Shown here piece after piece: positions 46,402 to 55,237 of a stretch of 64,000 nt of DNA. Within the stretch, counting starts at the first letter, position 1; every line of letters begins with the position of its first letter. Source of the DNA: Jannaschia pagri (GTDB lineage Bacteria > Pseudomonadota > Alphaproteobacteria > Rhodobacterales > Rhodobacteraceae); assembly GCF_019655435.1 (NCBI RefSeq), contig NZ_BPFH01000001.1, positions 496,001-560,000 on the forward strand. The letters are read 5' to 3'. The position numbers and the translations under genes were made by a program. Below the pieces are notes generated by a model. The model ran no database searches. It had not been told where the DNA came from and worked only from the letters and a program-made list of their open reading frames with translations.

Positions 46402-48366
46402 GTGTTCCGTCTCCCCAAGTCCTTGACCGCCGCCCATGCCCTAACAACGCGTTTCTACCGTCGCGAAGACGGGGCACTGGCAGTTTTCGGCTTGCTCATC
46501 CTCGTGATGATGATGATTGCCGCTGGCGTCGCACTGGACATGATGCGGTCCGAGGTCGACCGCGCCCATGTTCAAAGCACCATCGACCGCGCCGTGCTGG
46601 CCGCCGCGTCGCTCGATCAGGCAGCCGACCCCACCGAAGTGGTGCAGAACTACCTGCGGGTGAACGGGATCGACGAAGACAGCGTGACGATCACGACCTC
46701 GGTGACCTCCCAAAGTCGACGGATCTCGGCCCAAGCCAACAGCGACGTGAACACCATCTTCATGGGAATGCTCGGCTATGATGAGCTGGTGGTTCCGCTG
46801 TCCTCGACCGCAGCCGAAGACAAGGGCGACGTGGAGGTCGCAATGGTGCTGGACATCTCCGGCTCCATGTCGGGCAGCAAACATACCAACCTGCAATCGG
46901 CGGCCATCGCCTTTGCCAATAACATCTTCACGACGGCGGCCAATGAAAACAGCCGGGCGGTGATTTCCGTCATTCCCTACCAGGACAGCGTCAACCTCGG
47001 TGACGAAGTTGGCACCTGGTTTCCGATGACGATGGAACACACCTATTCAAGGTGCGTGATTTTTGACACCGCAGAAGCCTATCTGACCACGGGCATCGCA
47101 GCCGGAACCGTCCTGACGCGCGTCAATCACTTCGACCGGCACGAGTACTCGCACAACTACGACGGCACGATCCGCAGGTCAGTCTGCCCGACGGATAACT
47201 CCCGCGCGATCCTGCCCTGGGCCACGAATATCGGCACGGTCCGCGATCACATCAACGCACTGGTCGCCCGGGCCGGGACGGCTGTGAACCTGGGCGTGAA
47301 ATGGGGGGCGGCCATGCTGGACCCCAGCCTTCGCCCCCATGCCACACAGATGATCGCAGACGGGAAGCTGTCGACCACGTATCAAAACATCCCTGCCGAT
47401 CTGGATGATCCCGCGACGACGAAGATTCTGATCGTCATGAGCGACGGCAAGAACGAGGAGATGCGCGACATCTACCCCGACCGCAAGAACGGTCCCTCGG
47501 GCGTTTTCGTGTATCGTCCCGACCTGGAGGTCCCGGTGTTGACGCCAGTCGACGGCACAACGAACAGCACGCAGGGCGACGGCCATACCCACGGCAAAGG
47601 CCACGGGCCTGGGCACACCCACGGCAATGGGCACGGTCCCAACCACACCCATGGCAACAGCCAACAGACAACAGGTCAGCAGACAACCGGCATCGATGAC
47701 ATCGATGGCGCCAGCAATTGGTCCCCGAACTGGTATCAGAACCGGGGCCGGGGACAGGATTGGGCGCTGAACGGCGAAACCTACAACGGCTATCCTTGGT
47801 GGACGGATGCGGATCGACGCAACTGGGTCGACTTTGATGGCGAAGGGGAACACCCCGATACCGGTCAGAACGTCGAGGTTCAGTATTCGATCTGGTCCGA
47901 GCAAAACCAGATGTTCTGGGTAAAGAACCCGGCCACGAGTACCAACCAAGCCACCGGTGGCGAATGGCGGTCACAACCCGCAGGCGGCACGGACGCGATC
48001 GAACTGACATTCGCGGAGTTCTACGCCGCTGTCCCCGTGACCTTCGGCAACTTCTGGAAAGCTGGAAACGGCGACCCCAAAATCGATGACGCCACGCGCG
48101 ATTTCTACATCCGCTACGAAGGGGAGACCTTGGCCTCGCTGCCGCGCCTCGATAGGTATCTGCAAGACATCTGCCGCACCGCGCGGGAATCCGGGATGTT
48201 GGTCTTCACCATCGCGTTCCAGGCCCCCTCGGGCGCCCAGAACGACATGCGCCAATGCGCGGGCGCCGATAATCCGACACGGTTTAACAACGTGGAAAGC
48301 CTCGATATCGCGAGCGCTTTCAACGACATCCTGATCGCAATCAACCGATTGAAGCTGACCCAATGA
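46402..48366 (+). CDS. TadG-like protein with von Willebrand A domain and His-rich repeat
   Basis: A 654-residue surface-assembly protein. Residues about 15-50 hold the TadE/G-like motif with a membrane helix (YRREDGALAVFGLLILVMMM). The von Willebrand A domain starts near 146 with the metal-site motif DISGS (Asp151, Ser153, Ser155) and continues to the C-terminus, interrupted by an insert of about 150 residues. The insert contains a Gly/His-rich run from residue 394 to 419 made of three near repeats (GHTHGKGHGP, GHTHGNGHGP, NHTHG). The GTG start at 46402 follows GAGGGATTGCC. It overlaps the next gene by ATGA. No other tad genes are adjacent. Confidence 0.82.
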   Translation: MFRLPKSLTAAHALTTRFYRREDGALAVFGLLILVMMMIAAGVALDMMRSEVDRAHVQSTIDRAVLAAASLDQAADPTEVVQNYLRVNGIDEDSVTITTSVTSQSRRISAQANSDVNTIFMGMLGYDELVVPLSSTAAEDKGDVEVAMVLDISGSMSGSKHTNLQSAAIAFANNIFTTAANENSRAVISVIPYQDSVNLGDEVGTWFPMTMEHTYSRCVIFDTAEAYLTTGIAAGTVLTRVNHFDRHEYSHNYDGTIRRSVCPTDNSRAILPWATNIGTVRDHINALVARAGTAVNLGVKWGAAMLDPSLRPHATQMIADGKLSTTYQNIPADLDDPATTKILIVMSDGKNEEMRDIYPDRKNGPSGVFVYRPDLEVPVLTPVDGTTNSTQGDGHTHGKGHGPGHTHGNGHGPNHTHGNSQQTTGQQTTGIDDIDGASNWSPNWYQNRGRGQDWALNGETYNGYPWWTDADRRNWVDFDGEGEHPDTGQNVEVQYSIWSEQNQMFWVKNPATSTNQATGGEWRSQPAGGTDAIELTFAEFYAAVPVTFGNFWKAGNGDPKIDDATRDFYIRYEGETLASLPRLDRYLQDICRTARESGMLVFTIAFQAPSGAQNDMRQCAGADNPTRFNNVESLDIASAFNDILIAINRLKLTQ

Positions 48367-48923
48367 CGCATTCACGCTCCACTGCCCAAAGGGGGGGGCT
48401 GCGCGCCCTCCTGCGTCGCGCAAGACGCGAAGACGGTGCCGCAACGGTGGAATTCGTCCTGCTGCTGCCCGTCTTCCTGGCGCTCTTCCTGTCGTGTTTT
48501 GAGGCCTCCTTGGTCTTGATCCGCCAGGTTATGCTTGAACGGGGTCTAGACGTCGTCGCGCGCGAGATTCGCCTCGACAGCAGCAATGGCCTGACCCAGA
48601 CGGGCATCCGCGACAATATCTGCGCCGAGGCCCGGATCCTGCCCGATTGCACCGCGAACCTGCTTGTGGAACTGCAGGAGATCGATCCAGCGAACTACGA
48701 CCTGCCGAGCACTGTGCAGCCCTGCGTGAACCGCGAAACCTCCGTCATGCCGACCCCGGCCTTTGTGTCTGAACGCGCATCGAAAATCGTCTTTGTGCGG
48801 GCCTGTTTCGCCGTCGATCCTTTCATGCCGGGCGCAGGGCTCGGCGCGCAGCTTGTGTCGTCGGTGGATGGGACCAGCCTGCGCATGGTGGCGGCCACGA
48901 CCGTCGTCGTCGAACCGATCTAA
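48363..48923 (+). CDS. TadE-like pseudopilin/assembly protein (1)
   Basis: A 186-residue protein with the TadE motif: charged REDGAATVEF at about residues 21-30 and a membrane helix (about 28-52, VLLLPVFLALFLSCFEASLV). The rest is predicted to face the periplasm and contains five or six cysteines. The ATG overlaps the TadG-like stop (ATGA), so it is co-translated. TadE proteins are pseudopilins or pilus-assembly factors in tight adherence systems. Its partner genes here are only the TadG-like and second TadE-like genes. Confidence 0.85.
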   Translation: MTHSRSTAQRGGLRALLRRARREDGAATVEFVLLLPVFLALFLSCFEASLVLIRQVMLERGLDVVAREIRLDSSNGLTQTGIRDNICAEARILPDCTANLLVELQEIDPANYDLPSTVQPCVNRETSVMPTPAFVSERASKIVFVRACFAVDPFMPGAGLGAQLVSSVDGTSLRMVAATTVVVEPI

Positions 48924-48933
48924 GGAGGCCGTC

Positions 48934-49734
<801 letters not shown>

Positions 49735-49837
49735 AATATTAGTCTAATCCTCAAGGCCTCGCGGCGCGGGTCCACCGTGTCGCGGGGCGACCCTCCGGCG
49801 TCGTCAAGTGGCATTGCCGCTCAAAACGGACTGGCTA

Positions 49838-49865
49838 GGCTGTTCCCGTGGAGATGGGGACAGCC
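49838..49865 (+). promoter_or_regulatory. Hairpin directly before the soxB start codon
   Basis: GGCTGTTCCC (49838-49847) pairs with GGGGACAGCC (49856-49865), ten pairs with one T-G wobble, around an eight-base loop. The right arm contains the likely ribosome-binding GGGGA and ends one base before the ATG at 49866, so the structure would hide the ribosome site. This suggests translational control, as by temperature, a protein or a small molecule; the trigger is unknown. Confidence 0.5.
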
Positions 49866-51116
49866 ATGCGCTTCAGCGCCTTAGAGATCATCAAGCAAGG
49901 TCTGATCGGCAACACTGGATGGCGGCCCCATTGGCGCTCCCCCCAACCCAAATCCGAATACGATATCCTCATCATCGGAGGCGGCGGGCATGGCCTGGCG
50001 ACGGCGTATTACCTCGCGCGCGAGCATGGGCTCTCTAACATCGCGGTCTTGGAAAAAGGATACCTTGGCGGCGGCAATGTGGGCCGCAACACCACCATCG
50101 TGCGCGCCAACTACGGGATGCCAGGCAATTCGGAGTTCTACTCCCACTCCCTTAAGCTTTGGGAAGGGCTGGAACAGGAGTTGAACTACAATGCCATGAT
50201 GTCTCAGCGCGGCATCTATAACCTGTTCCATTCCGATGGCCAGCGCGACGCCTATGCCCGCCGGGGCAACACGATGATCACCCAAGGCGACGACGCGGAG
50301 CTGTTGGATCGGGACGCCGTCCGCAAGCGTCTGCCCTATCTGGACCACGACAACGCCCGCTTCCCCGTGTTGGGCGCGCTGTACCACGGTCGGGGCGGTA
50401 CGGCGCGGCACGATGCGGTCGCATGGGGGTTTGCCCGCAGCGCAGACCAACGCGGCGTCGACCTTATCCAGACCTGCGAGGTGACGGGCATCGACATCGA
50501 CAAGGGCCGCGTGACAGGTGTGCAAACCACGCGCGGTGCGATCCGTGCCAAGACGGTCGGGATCGTGGTCGCGGGACGATCCTCGCAAGTCGCCGCCATG
50601 GCTGGCCTGCGCCTCCCCATCGAAAGCCATATCCTCCAGGCCTTCGTGACCGAGGGGCTAAAGCCCTGCATCGACACGGTGGTCACCTTCGGCATGGGGC
50701 ACTTCTACATCAGCCAATCGGACAAGGGCGGTTTGGTGTTTGGCGGGGATCTGGATTTCTATGCCAGCTATGCCGCCCGCGGGAACCTGCCCATGGCCGA
50801 ACATGTGATGGAGGCTGGCATGGCGCTGATGCCGATGATCGGCCAGGCCCGCGTGCTGCGATCTTGGGGCGGGATTATGGATATGACGCCCGACGGATCC
50901 CCGATCATCGACAAGACCCCCATCGAAGGGCTCTATCTGAACGCGGGCTGGTGTTACGGCGGCTTTAAGGCTGTGCCCGGCTCTGGCTATAGCTTTGCCC
51001 ATCTGCTCGCCACGGGGACCCACCACGCGCCCGCCGCGCGCTTCCGATTGGACCGCTTCGCCCGGGGCGACGTGATCGACGAGGAAGCCACCGGGTCCCA
51101 GCATAACCTGCACTGA
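49866..51116 (+). CDS. soxB: Sarcosine oxidase subunit beta
   Basis: FAD-carrying catalytic subunit of heterotetrameric sarcosine oxidase, which demethylates sarcosine to glycine, passing the methyl group to tetrahydrofolate; 416 residues. The N-terminus MRFSALEIIKQGLIGNTGW and the FAD motif DILIIGGGGHGLATAYYL (about residues 31-48) are typical, as is VGRNTTIVRANY, which holds the covalent-flavin-region residues. The ATG at 49866 is preferred over GTG 49848 because it gives the family N-terminus. It is followed by soxD after 142 bases without a gene. Confidence 0.95.
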   Translation: MRFSALEIIKQGLIGNTGWRPHWRSPQPKSEYDILIIGGGGHGLATAYYLAREHGLSNIAVLEKGYLGGGNVGRNTTIVRANYGMPGNSEFYSHSLKLWEGLEQELNYNAMMSQRGIYNLFHSDGQRDAYARRGNTMITQGDDAELLDRDAVRKRLPYLDHDNARFPVLGALYHGRGGTARHDAVAWGFARSADQRGVDLIQTCEVTGIDIDKGRVTGVQTTRGAIRAKTVGIVVAGRSSQVAAMAGLRLPIESHILQAFVTEGLKPCIDTVVTFGMGHFYISQSDKGGLVFGGDLDFYASYAARGNLPMAEHVMEAGMALMPMIGQARVLRSWGGIMDMTPDGSPIIDKTPIEGLYLNAGWCYGGFKAVPGSGYSFAHLLATGTHHAPAARFRLDRFARGDVIDEEATGSQHNLH

Positions 51117-51258
51117 TGCCACGCGCCGCAAACATAGGCCGTCCCTGGCGCCGCTTGGACCAGCCCACGGCGGGCCATCTTGGCACCGTCGTACGCCGCG
51201 CTGACCGCTCCGGCGCCGCCTCCGCACCGCTGGCTCGCGTCAAACGAGGTCCCGTCCC

Positions 51259-51522
51259 ATGCGCCTGACCTGTCCAGTGTGCGGTGACCGCGACCGGCGT
51301 GAGTTCACCTACCTCGGCCATGAGACCTATCTGCACCGCCCCCCCGCCGGCGCCCCGGCGGAAGCCTGGGATGCGTACCTGCACCTGCGCGACAATCCGG
51401 CGGGTCTGACACGGGAGCTTTGGCACCATGGATCAGGATGCGGGGCTTGGCTGTTGGTGGAGCGGGACACGGTCACCCATGACATCCTTTCGGTGCGCCT
51501 CGCGCGGGAAGACACCGCATGA
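51259..51522 (+). CDS. soxD: Sarcosine oxidase subunit delta
   Basis: Small zinc-binding subunit of tetrameric sarcosine oxidase, 87 residues. The zinc ligands are Cys5 and Cys8 in MRLTCPVCGDRDRREF and, with nearby histidines, the cysteine in HGSGCGAWL near residue 61. The ATG at 51259 follows GAGG. Its stop overlaps the soxA ATG (ATGA). The 142-base gap from soxB is longer than usual in these operons, but the order soxB-D-A-G is standard. Confidence 0.95.
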   Translation: MRLTCPVCGDRDRREFTYLGHETYLHRPPAGAPAEAWDAYLHLRDNPAGLTRELWHHGSGCGAWLLVERDTVTHDILSVRLAREDTA

Positions 51523-54437
51523 GGATCGACGACAAGGGCCTGATCGACCGCGGCCGTCCCCTGCGGTTCACCTTCGACGGCAAGCCGATCCAAGCGTTTC
51601 ACGGGGACACCGTCGCCTCGGCTCTGCTGGCAAATGGCATTCGCTTGATGGGGCGGAGCTTCAAGTACCACCGTCCGCGCGGCCCCCTGACCGCGGACAG
51701 CGCCGAGCCGAACGCCCTGGTGACGGTTCATAGGGGTCCGCGCGCGATCCCCAACACGCGTGCCACGGTGCAGGAGGTCTTTGATGGGTTGACCGTGCGC
51801 AGCCAGAACGCCTGGCCCTCGCTCCGATACGACGTGATGCAGGCCAACGACCTGCTGGCGCCCTTCCTCGGGGCGGGGTTCTACTACAAGACGTTCATGT
51901 GGCCCAAAGCCGCTTGGGAAAAGCTCTATGAGCCGGTGATCCGGCGCGCGGCTGGGCTGGGCGCCCTCCCAGGGGGCGCAGACCCGTGGCAACAAGAAAA
52001 GGCCTTTGCCCAATGCGACGTGCTGGTGGTGGGCGGCGGACCCGCCGGGCTGATGGCGGCGTGCACCGCCGTGGAGGCGGGGGCGGATGTGATCTTGGCC
52101 GATGAGAGCGACCGCCTGGGTGGACGGCTCCTGACCGAAGACACACAGATCGATGGTCACGCTGGATACGCCTGGGCCGAGGCCATGGCCGCCGAACTGC
52201 AAGCAAAAGGCGTCCGGATCCTCACCCGAACGACCGTCACGGGCGCCTATGACGGCGGCACCTATGGCGCGTTGGAGCGGGTTAGCCACCACGTCGCCGA
52301 CCCCCACCCTGACCTGCCGCGCGATTGTTTTTGGCGGATCGCCGCGCGACGTTGCGTGCTGGCGGCGGGCGCGCTGGAACGGCCCATTGCCTTCCCCATG
52401 AACGACCGCCCGGGCGTCATGCTCGCCTCAGCGGTGCGGGCCTACTTGCACCGATGGGGCGTGGCCCCTGGCCAACGGATTGCGGTTTTCACCACCTGTG
52501 ACGACGGCCACCGCACGGCCACGGACCTCAGCGCTGCTGGCGTGGAGGTTGCGGCTGTCATTGACCCGCGCGCCGACGCGCCACCGGGCGCAATCCGGGG
52601 CGAGGTGGTCTCGACCCAGGGACGCCTCGGTCTCACGGGCATCACCATCCGCTCGGACGGCGGCTTGCGGCAGGTCGCGTGCGACGCGCTGGCGGTGTCG
52701 GGCGGTTGGAACCCCACGGTGCATCTGACGTGTCACATGGGCGCGCGCCCCACGTGGGATGCGACCCTGGCCACCTTTGTGCCCACCGCCGATGCCGTGC
52801 CTGGCATGTCGGTGGCAGGCGCCGCCGCCGGTGTTTTCACGACCTCCGGCGCGCTTGAGACGGGACGGGACATCGCCAAGGCGGCGCTCGCAGCCCTCGG
52901 CGGCAGACGGGTTCGCATCCACATACCGACCGCCGATGAGACGCCCCCCCGTCAAATCGCCCCTCTGGCCGTCGAGGCCCCAGACACCGCGCGACACCGC
53001 GCCTGGCTGGATTTTCAGAACGATGTGACGGTTAAGGACGTGCGGCAAGCGGCCAAGGAGAACTTTATCTCGGTCGAGCACATGAAGCGCTACACGACCC
53101 AGGGAATGGCCACGGACCAGGGCAAGAACTCCAATGTCGGGGCCTTGGCCGTGCTTGCCGACGCAACAGGGCGTGGCATTCACCAGACCGGTGTCACGAC
53201 CTTTCGCCCGCCCTTCGTCCCCGTCCCCATCGGGGCCATGGGCGCGGGCGGGACCGGCGCGGGCTTTGCCCCCGAACGCCGCATCACCGCGGATCAGCCC
53301 ATGCGCGACCGGGGCGCGCCGATGATCGAAACCGGCCTCTGGTATCGTCCCGGATGGTTCCCAAAGGCGGGCGAAGACTGGCTGGCGGCCTGCACGCGCG
53401 AAGCCGCCATGGTACGAAGGTCGGTCGGCGTGGCCGACGTCTCGACCCTGGGAAAGATCGACATCCAAGGGCCCGACGCCGCCAAGCTGCTGGACTTCGT
53501 CTATACCAATACCTTTTCGACCCTGAGGGAGGGCCGCGTGCGCTATGGCCTTATGCTGCGCGAAGACGGCCACGTCATGGACGACGGAACCACCGCGCGA
53601 CTGGGGCCAAAGCACTATGTGATGACCACGACCACGGCCGCCGCAGGTCAAGTGATGACACATCTGGAGTTCGTCACCCAATGCCTGCACCCCGAGTGGG
53701 ACGTTGCCATCCTCTCGACAACAGAAGCCTGGGCGCAGGTCTCCGTCGCAGGCCCCAAAGCGCGCGACCTTGTGCAATCCGTCGTAGCGGAGCCGGTCAC
53801 GGCAGAGACCTTCCCCTTCATGGCCTGCGGCACCGTAACCATCCTTGGCGTTCCCGGTCGGTTGTTTCGCATCAGCTTCAGTGGCGAACATGCCTATGAG
53901 GTCGCGGTGCCCAGCCGATATGGCGCGGCGCTCTGGCAAGATCTGGTGGCGCGGGCCGAGGACATGGACGGCGGCCCCTATGGGATGGAGGCGCTGAACG
54001 TCCTCCGCATCGAGAAAGGATTCGTGACACATGCCGAAATCACGGGCCGCGTGACGGCCTTCGACATTGGGATGGACCGCATGATCTCCGCCAAGAAGGA
54101 TTGCATCGGCAAAGATGCCAGCCGCCGCCCGGCCCTCCTGACCGACCGGGAGGAGATGGTCGGCCTGCGCGCCACGGACGGGGGCAGCCTCACCGCTGGG
54201 GCGCATCTCTTTGGCCTGACCACGCCGCTGCGGCCTGAGAGCGATCAGGGCTATGTCACCTCCGCCTGTCACTCCCCGACCCTCGGTCGGTCCATCGGGC
54301 TTGGCTTCCTGCGCAATGGTCGGGCCCGCTTGGGGGAGCGGCTGCGCATGGTCGATCACCTGCGCGATCAGCGGTGCGAGGTCGAGGTGACGGCCCCCGT
54401 CCACGTGGACCCGGACGGGGGACGCGCCCGTGACTGA
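51519..54437 (+). CDS. soxA: Sarcosine oxidase subunit alpha
   Basis: The largest subunit, 972 residues. Residues 1-75 resemble the 2Fe-2S-like domain seen in this family (FKYHRPRGPLTADSAEP). The NAD(FAD)-binding domain has VLVVGGGPAGLMAACTAVEA near 167-186. From about residue 590 the protein is a GcvT/T-protein-like folate-binding domain (YRPGWFPKAGEDWLAAC, then VGVADVSTLGKIDIQGPDAA), where the methyl group enters tetrahydrofolate. It overlaps soxD and soxG, so the last three genes are co-translated. Confidence 0.96.
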   Translation: MRIDDKGLIDRGRPLRFTFDGKPIQAFHGDTVASALLANGIRLMGRSFKYHRPRGPLTADSAEPNALVTVHRGPRAIPNTRATVQEVFDGLTVRSQNAWPSLRYDVMQANDLLAPFLGAGFYYKTFMWPKAAWEKLYEPVIRRAAGLGALPGGADPWQQEKAFAQCDVLVVGGGPAGLMAACTAVEAGADVILADESDRLGGRLLTEDTQIDGHAGYAWAEAMAAELQAKGVRILTRTTVTGAYDGGTYGALERVSHHVADPHPDLPRDCFWRIAARRCVLAAGALERPIAFPMNDRPGVMLASAVRAYLHRWGVAPGQRIAVFTTCDDGHRTATDLSAAGVEVAAVIDPRADAPPGAIRGEVVSTQGRLGLTGITIRSDGGLRQVACDALAVSGGWNPTVHLTCHMGARPTWDATLATFVPTADAVPGMSVAGAAAGVFTTSGALETGRDIAKAALAALGGRRVRIHIPTADETPPRQIAPLAVEAPDTARHRAWLDFQNDVTVKDVRQAAKENFISVEHMKRYTTQGMATDQGKNSNVGALAVLADATGRGIHQTGVTTFRPPFVPVPIGAMGAGGTGAGFAPERRITADQPMRDRGAPMIETGLWYRPGWFPKAGEDWLAACTREAAMVRRSVGVADVSTLGKIDIQGPDAAKLLDFVYTNTFSTLREGRVRYGLMLREDGHVMDDGTTARLGPKHYVMTTTTAAAGQVMTHLEFVTQCLHPEWDVAILSTTEAWAQVSVAGPKARDLVQSVVAEPVTAETFPFMACGTVTILGVPGRLFRISFSGEHAYEVAVPSRYGAALWQDLVARAEDMDGGPYGMEALNVLRIEKGFVTHAEITGRVTAFDIGMDRMISAKKDCIGKDASRRPALLTDREEMVGLRATDGGSLTAGAHLFGLTTPLRPESDQGYVTSACHSPTLGRSIGLGFLRNGRARLGERLRMVDHLRDQRCEVEVTAPVHVDPDGGRARD

Positions 54438-54939
54438 CCTCACTGCCCACGATCCAGCCGAAGACCTGCTACCGCTGCACCATGGCGACGTCCGGCTGTC
54501 CACATATCGACCGGAGGCGATCACGTCACTCATGCCCCTGCGCGGCGCCGCCATCGCGATCCCAGACCCGGGCCGGGCGGAGGCGATGCTCGGCGGTCTG
54601 CTGCTGTGGTCCGGGCGCAACCAGGGGATGTTGCTCGGTCCACCCCCGGCGAACTTGGACAAGGTCGCAATGACCGATCAATCCGACGCCTGGACCATCC
54701 TGCGCCTAGAGGGGCCTGGCGTGGATCAGGTCCTATCGCGCCTCACGCCGCTGGATCTGAACCCCGCCATATTCAAACCGGGCCGCACGGCGCGCAGTCT
54801 GCTGGGCCACATGAACGCGCTGTTCCATAGGCGCGACGCCGAGATCTTCGACATCTGGGTCTTTCGCTCCATGGCGGGATCAGCGATTCACGACATTGAA
54901 CGTGCCATGCGCGGTCTTGCCGCCCGCCAGACGCTCTAA
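54430..54939 (+). CDS. soxG: Sarcosine oxidase subunit gamma
   Basis: Smallest helper subunit of sarcosine oxidase, 169 residues, with the family pattern of a GcvT-like C-terminal part (DAWTILRLEGPGVDQVLSRL near 90-109, and GRTARSLLGHMNALFHR near 120-136). The GTG start overlaps the soxA stop by eight bases. No glyA, folD or purU gene follows, unlike in many sox operons; the next gene is on the opposite strand. Confidence 0.92.
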   Translation: MTDLTAHDPAEDLLPLHHGDVRLSTYRPEAITSLMPLRGAAIAIPDPGRAEAMLGGLLLWSGRNQGMLLGPPPANLDKVAMTDQSDAWTILRLEGPGVDQVLSRLTPLDLNPAIFKPGRTARSLLGHMNALFHRRDAEIFDIWVFRSMAGSAIHDIERAMRGLAARQTL

Positions 54940-55109
54940 CGCAGGCGTTCCTGTCCGTCGAAGACCGACGAGGTCTCGACGCCCATGGTCACACCACCGA
55001 TGACTGTCGCCGCCAGGCCCAACAGGGCCACAACCATGACGATCACGGGGAATGGCACACTGCCCGTCTCGTCGCAGGCGCGCGCCCGCATGTTCACCAA
55101 CCAATTCAT
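54936..55109 (-). CDS. Putative small single-helix membrane protein
   Basis: A 57-residue product with one membrane helix (about 22-42, PFPVIVMVVALLGLAATVIG) between short polar ends, beginning MNWLVNMRARACDETG. The ATG at 55109 is chosen; an upstream in-frame extension exists. Its stop overlaps the soxG stop by four bases, so it is transcribed toward the sox operon. The family is not recognised. It could be a chance ORF, but the clean helix and compact fit support it. Confidence 0.4.
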   Translation of the reverse strand: MNWLVNMRARACDETGSVPFPVIVMVVALLGLAATVIGGVTMGVETSSVFDGQERLR

Positions 55110-55237
55110 ATGCGTGTCATGGCGGGGCTCAGTGAAACGCCGATGGAGCCGCCACGACCGTCCCGCGAAATTTCGGTGGCCACATTTGGACACGGGCCGT
55201 TCTGGACTCTGCCCCCCCGCGCACCGATATTCGAGAG

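Noticed and set aside
52428-54662. Open frame of 744 codons antisense to soxA
   Set aside because: It mirrors soxA, which has clear motifs on the plus strand.
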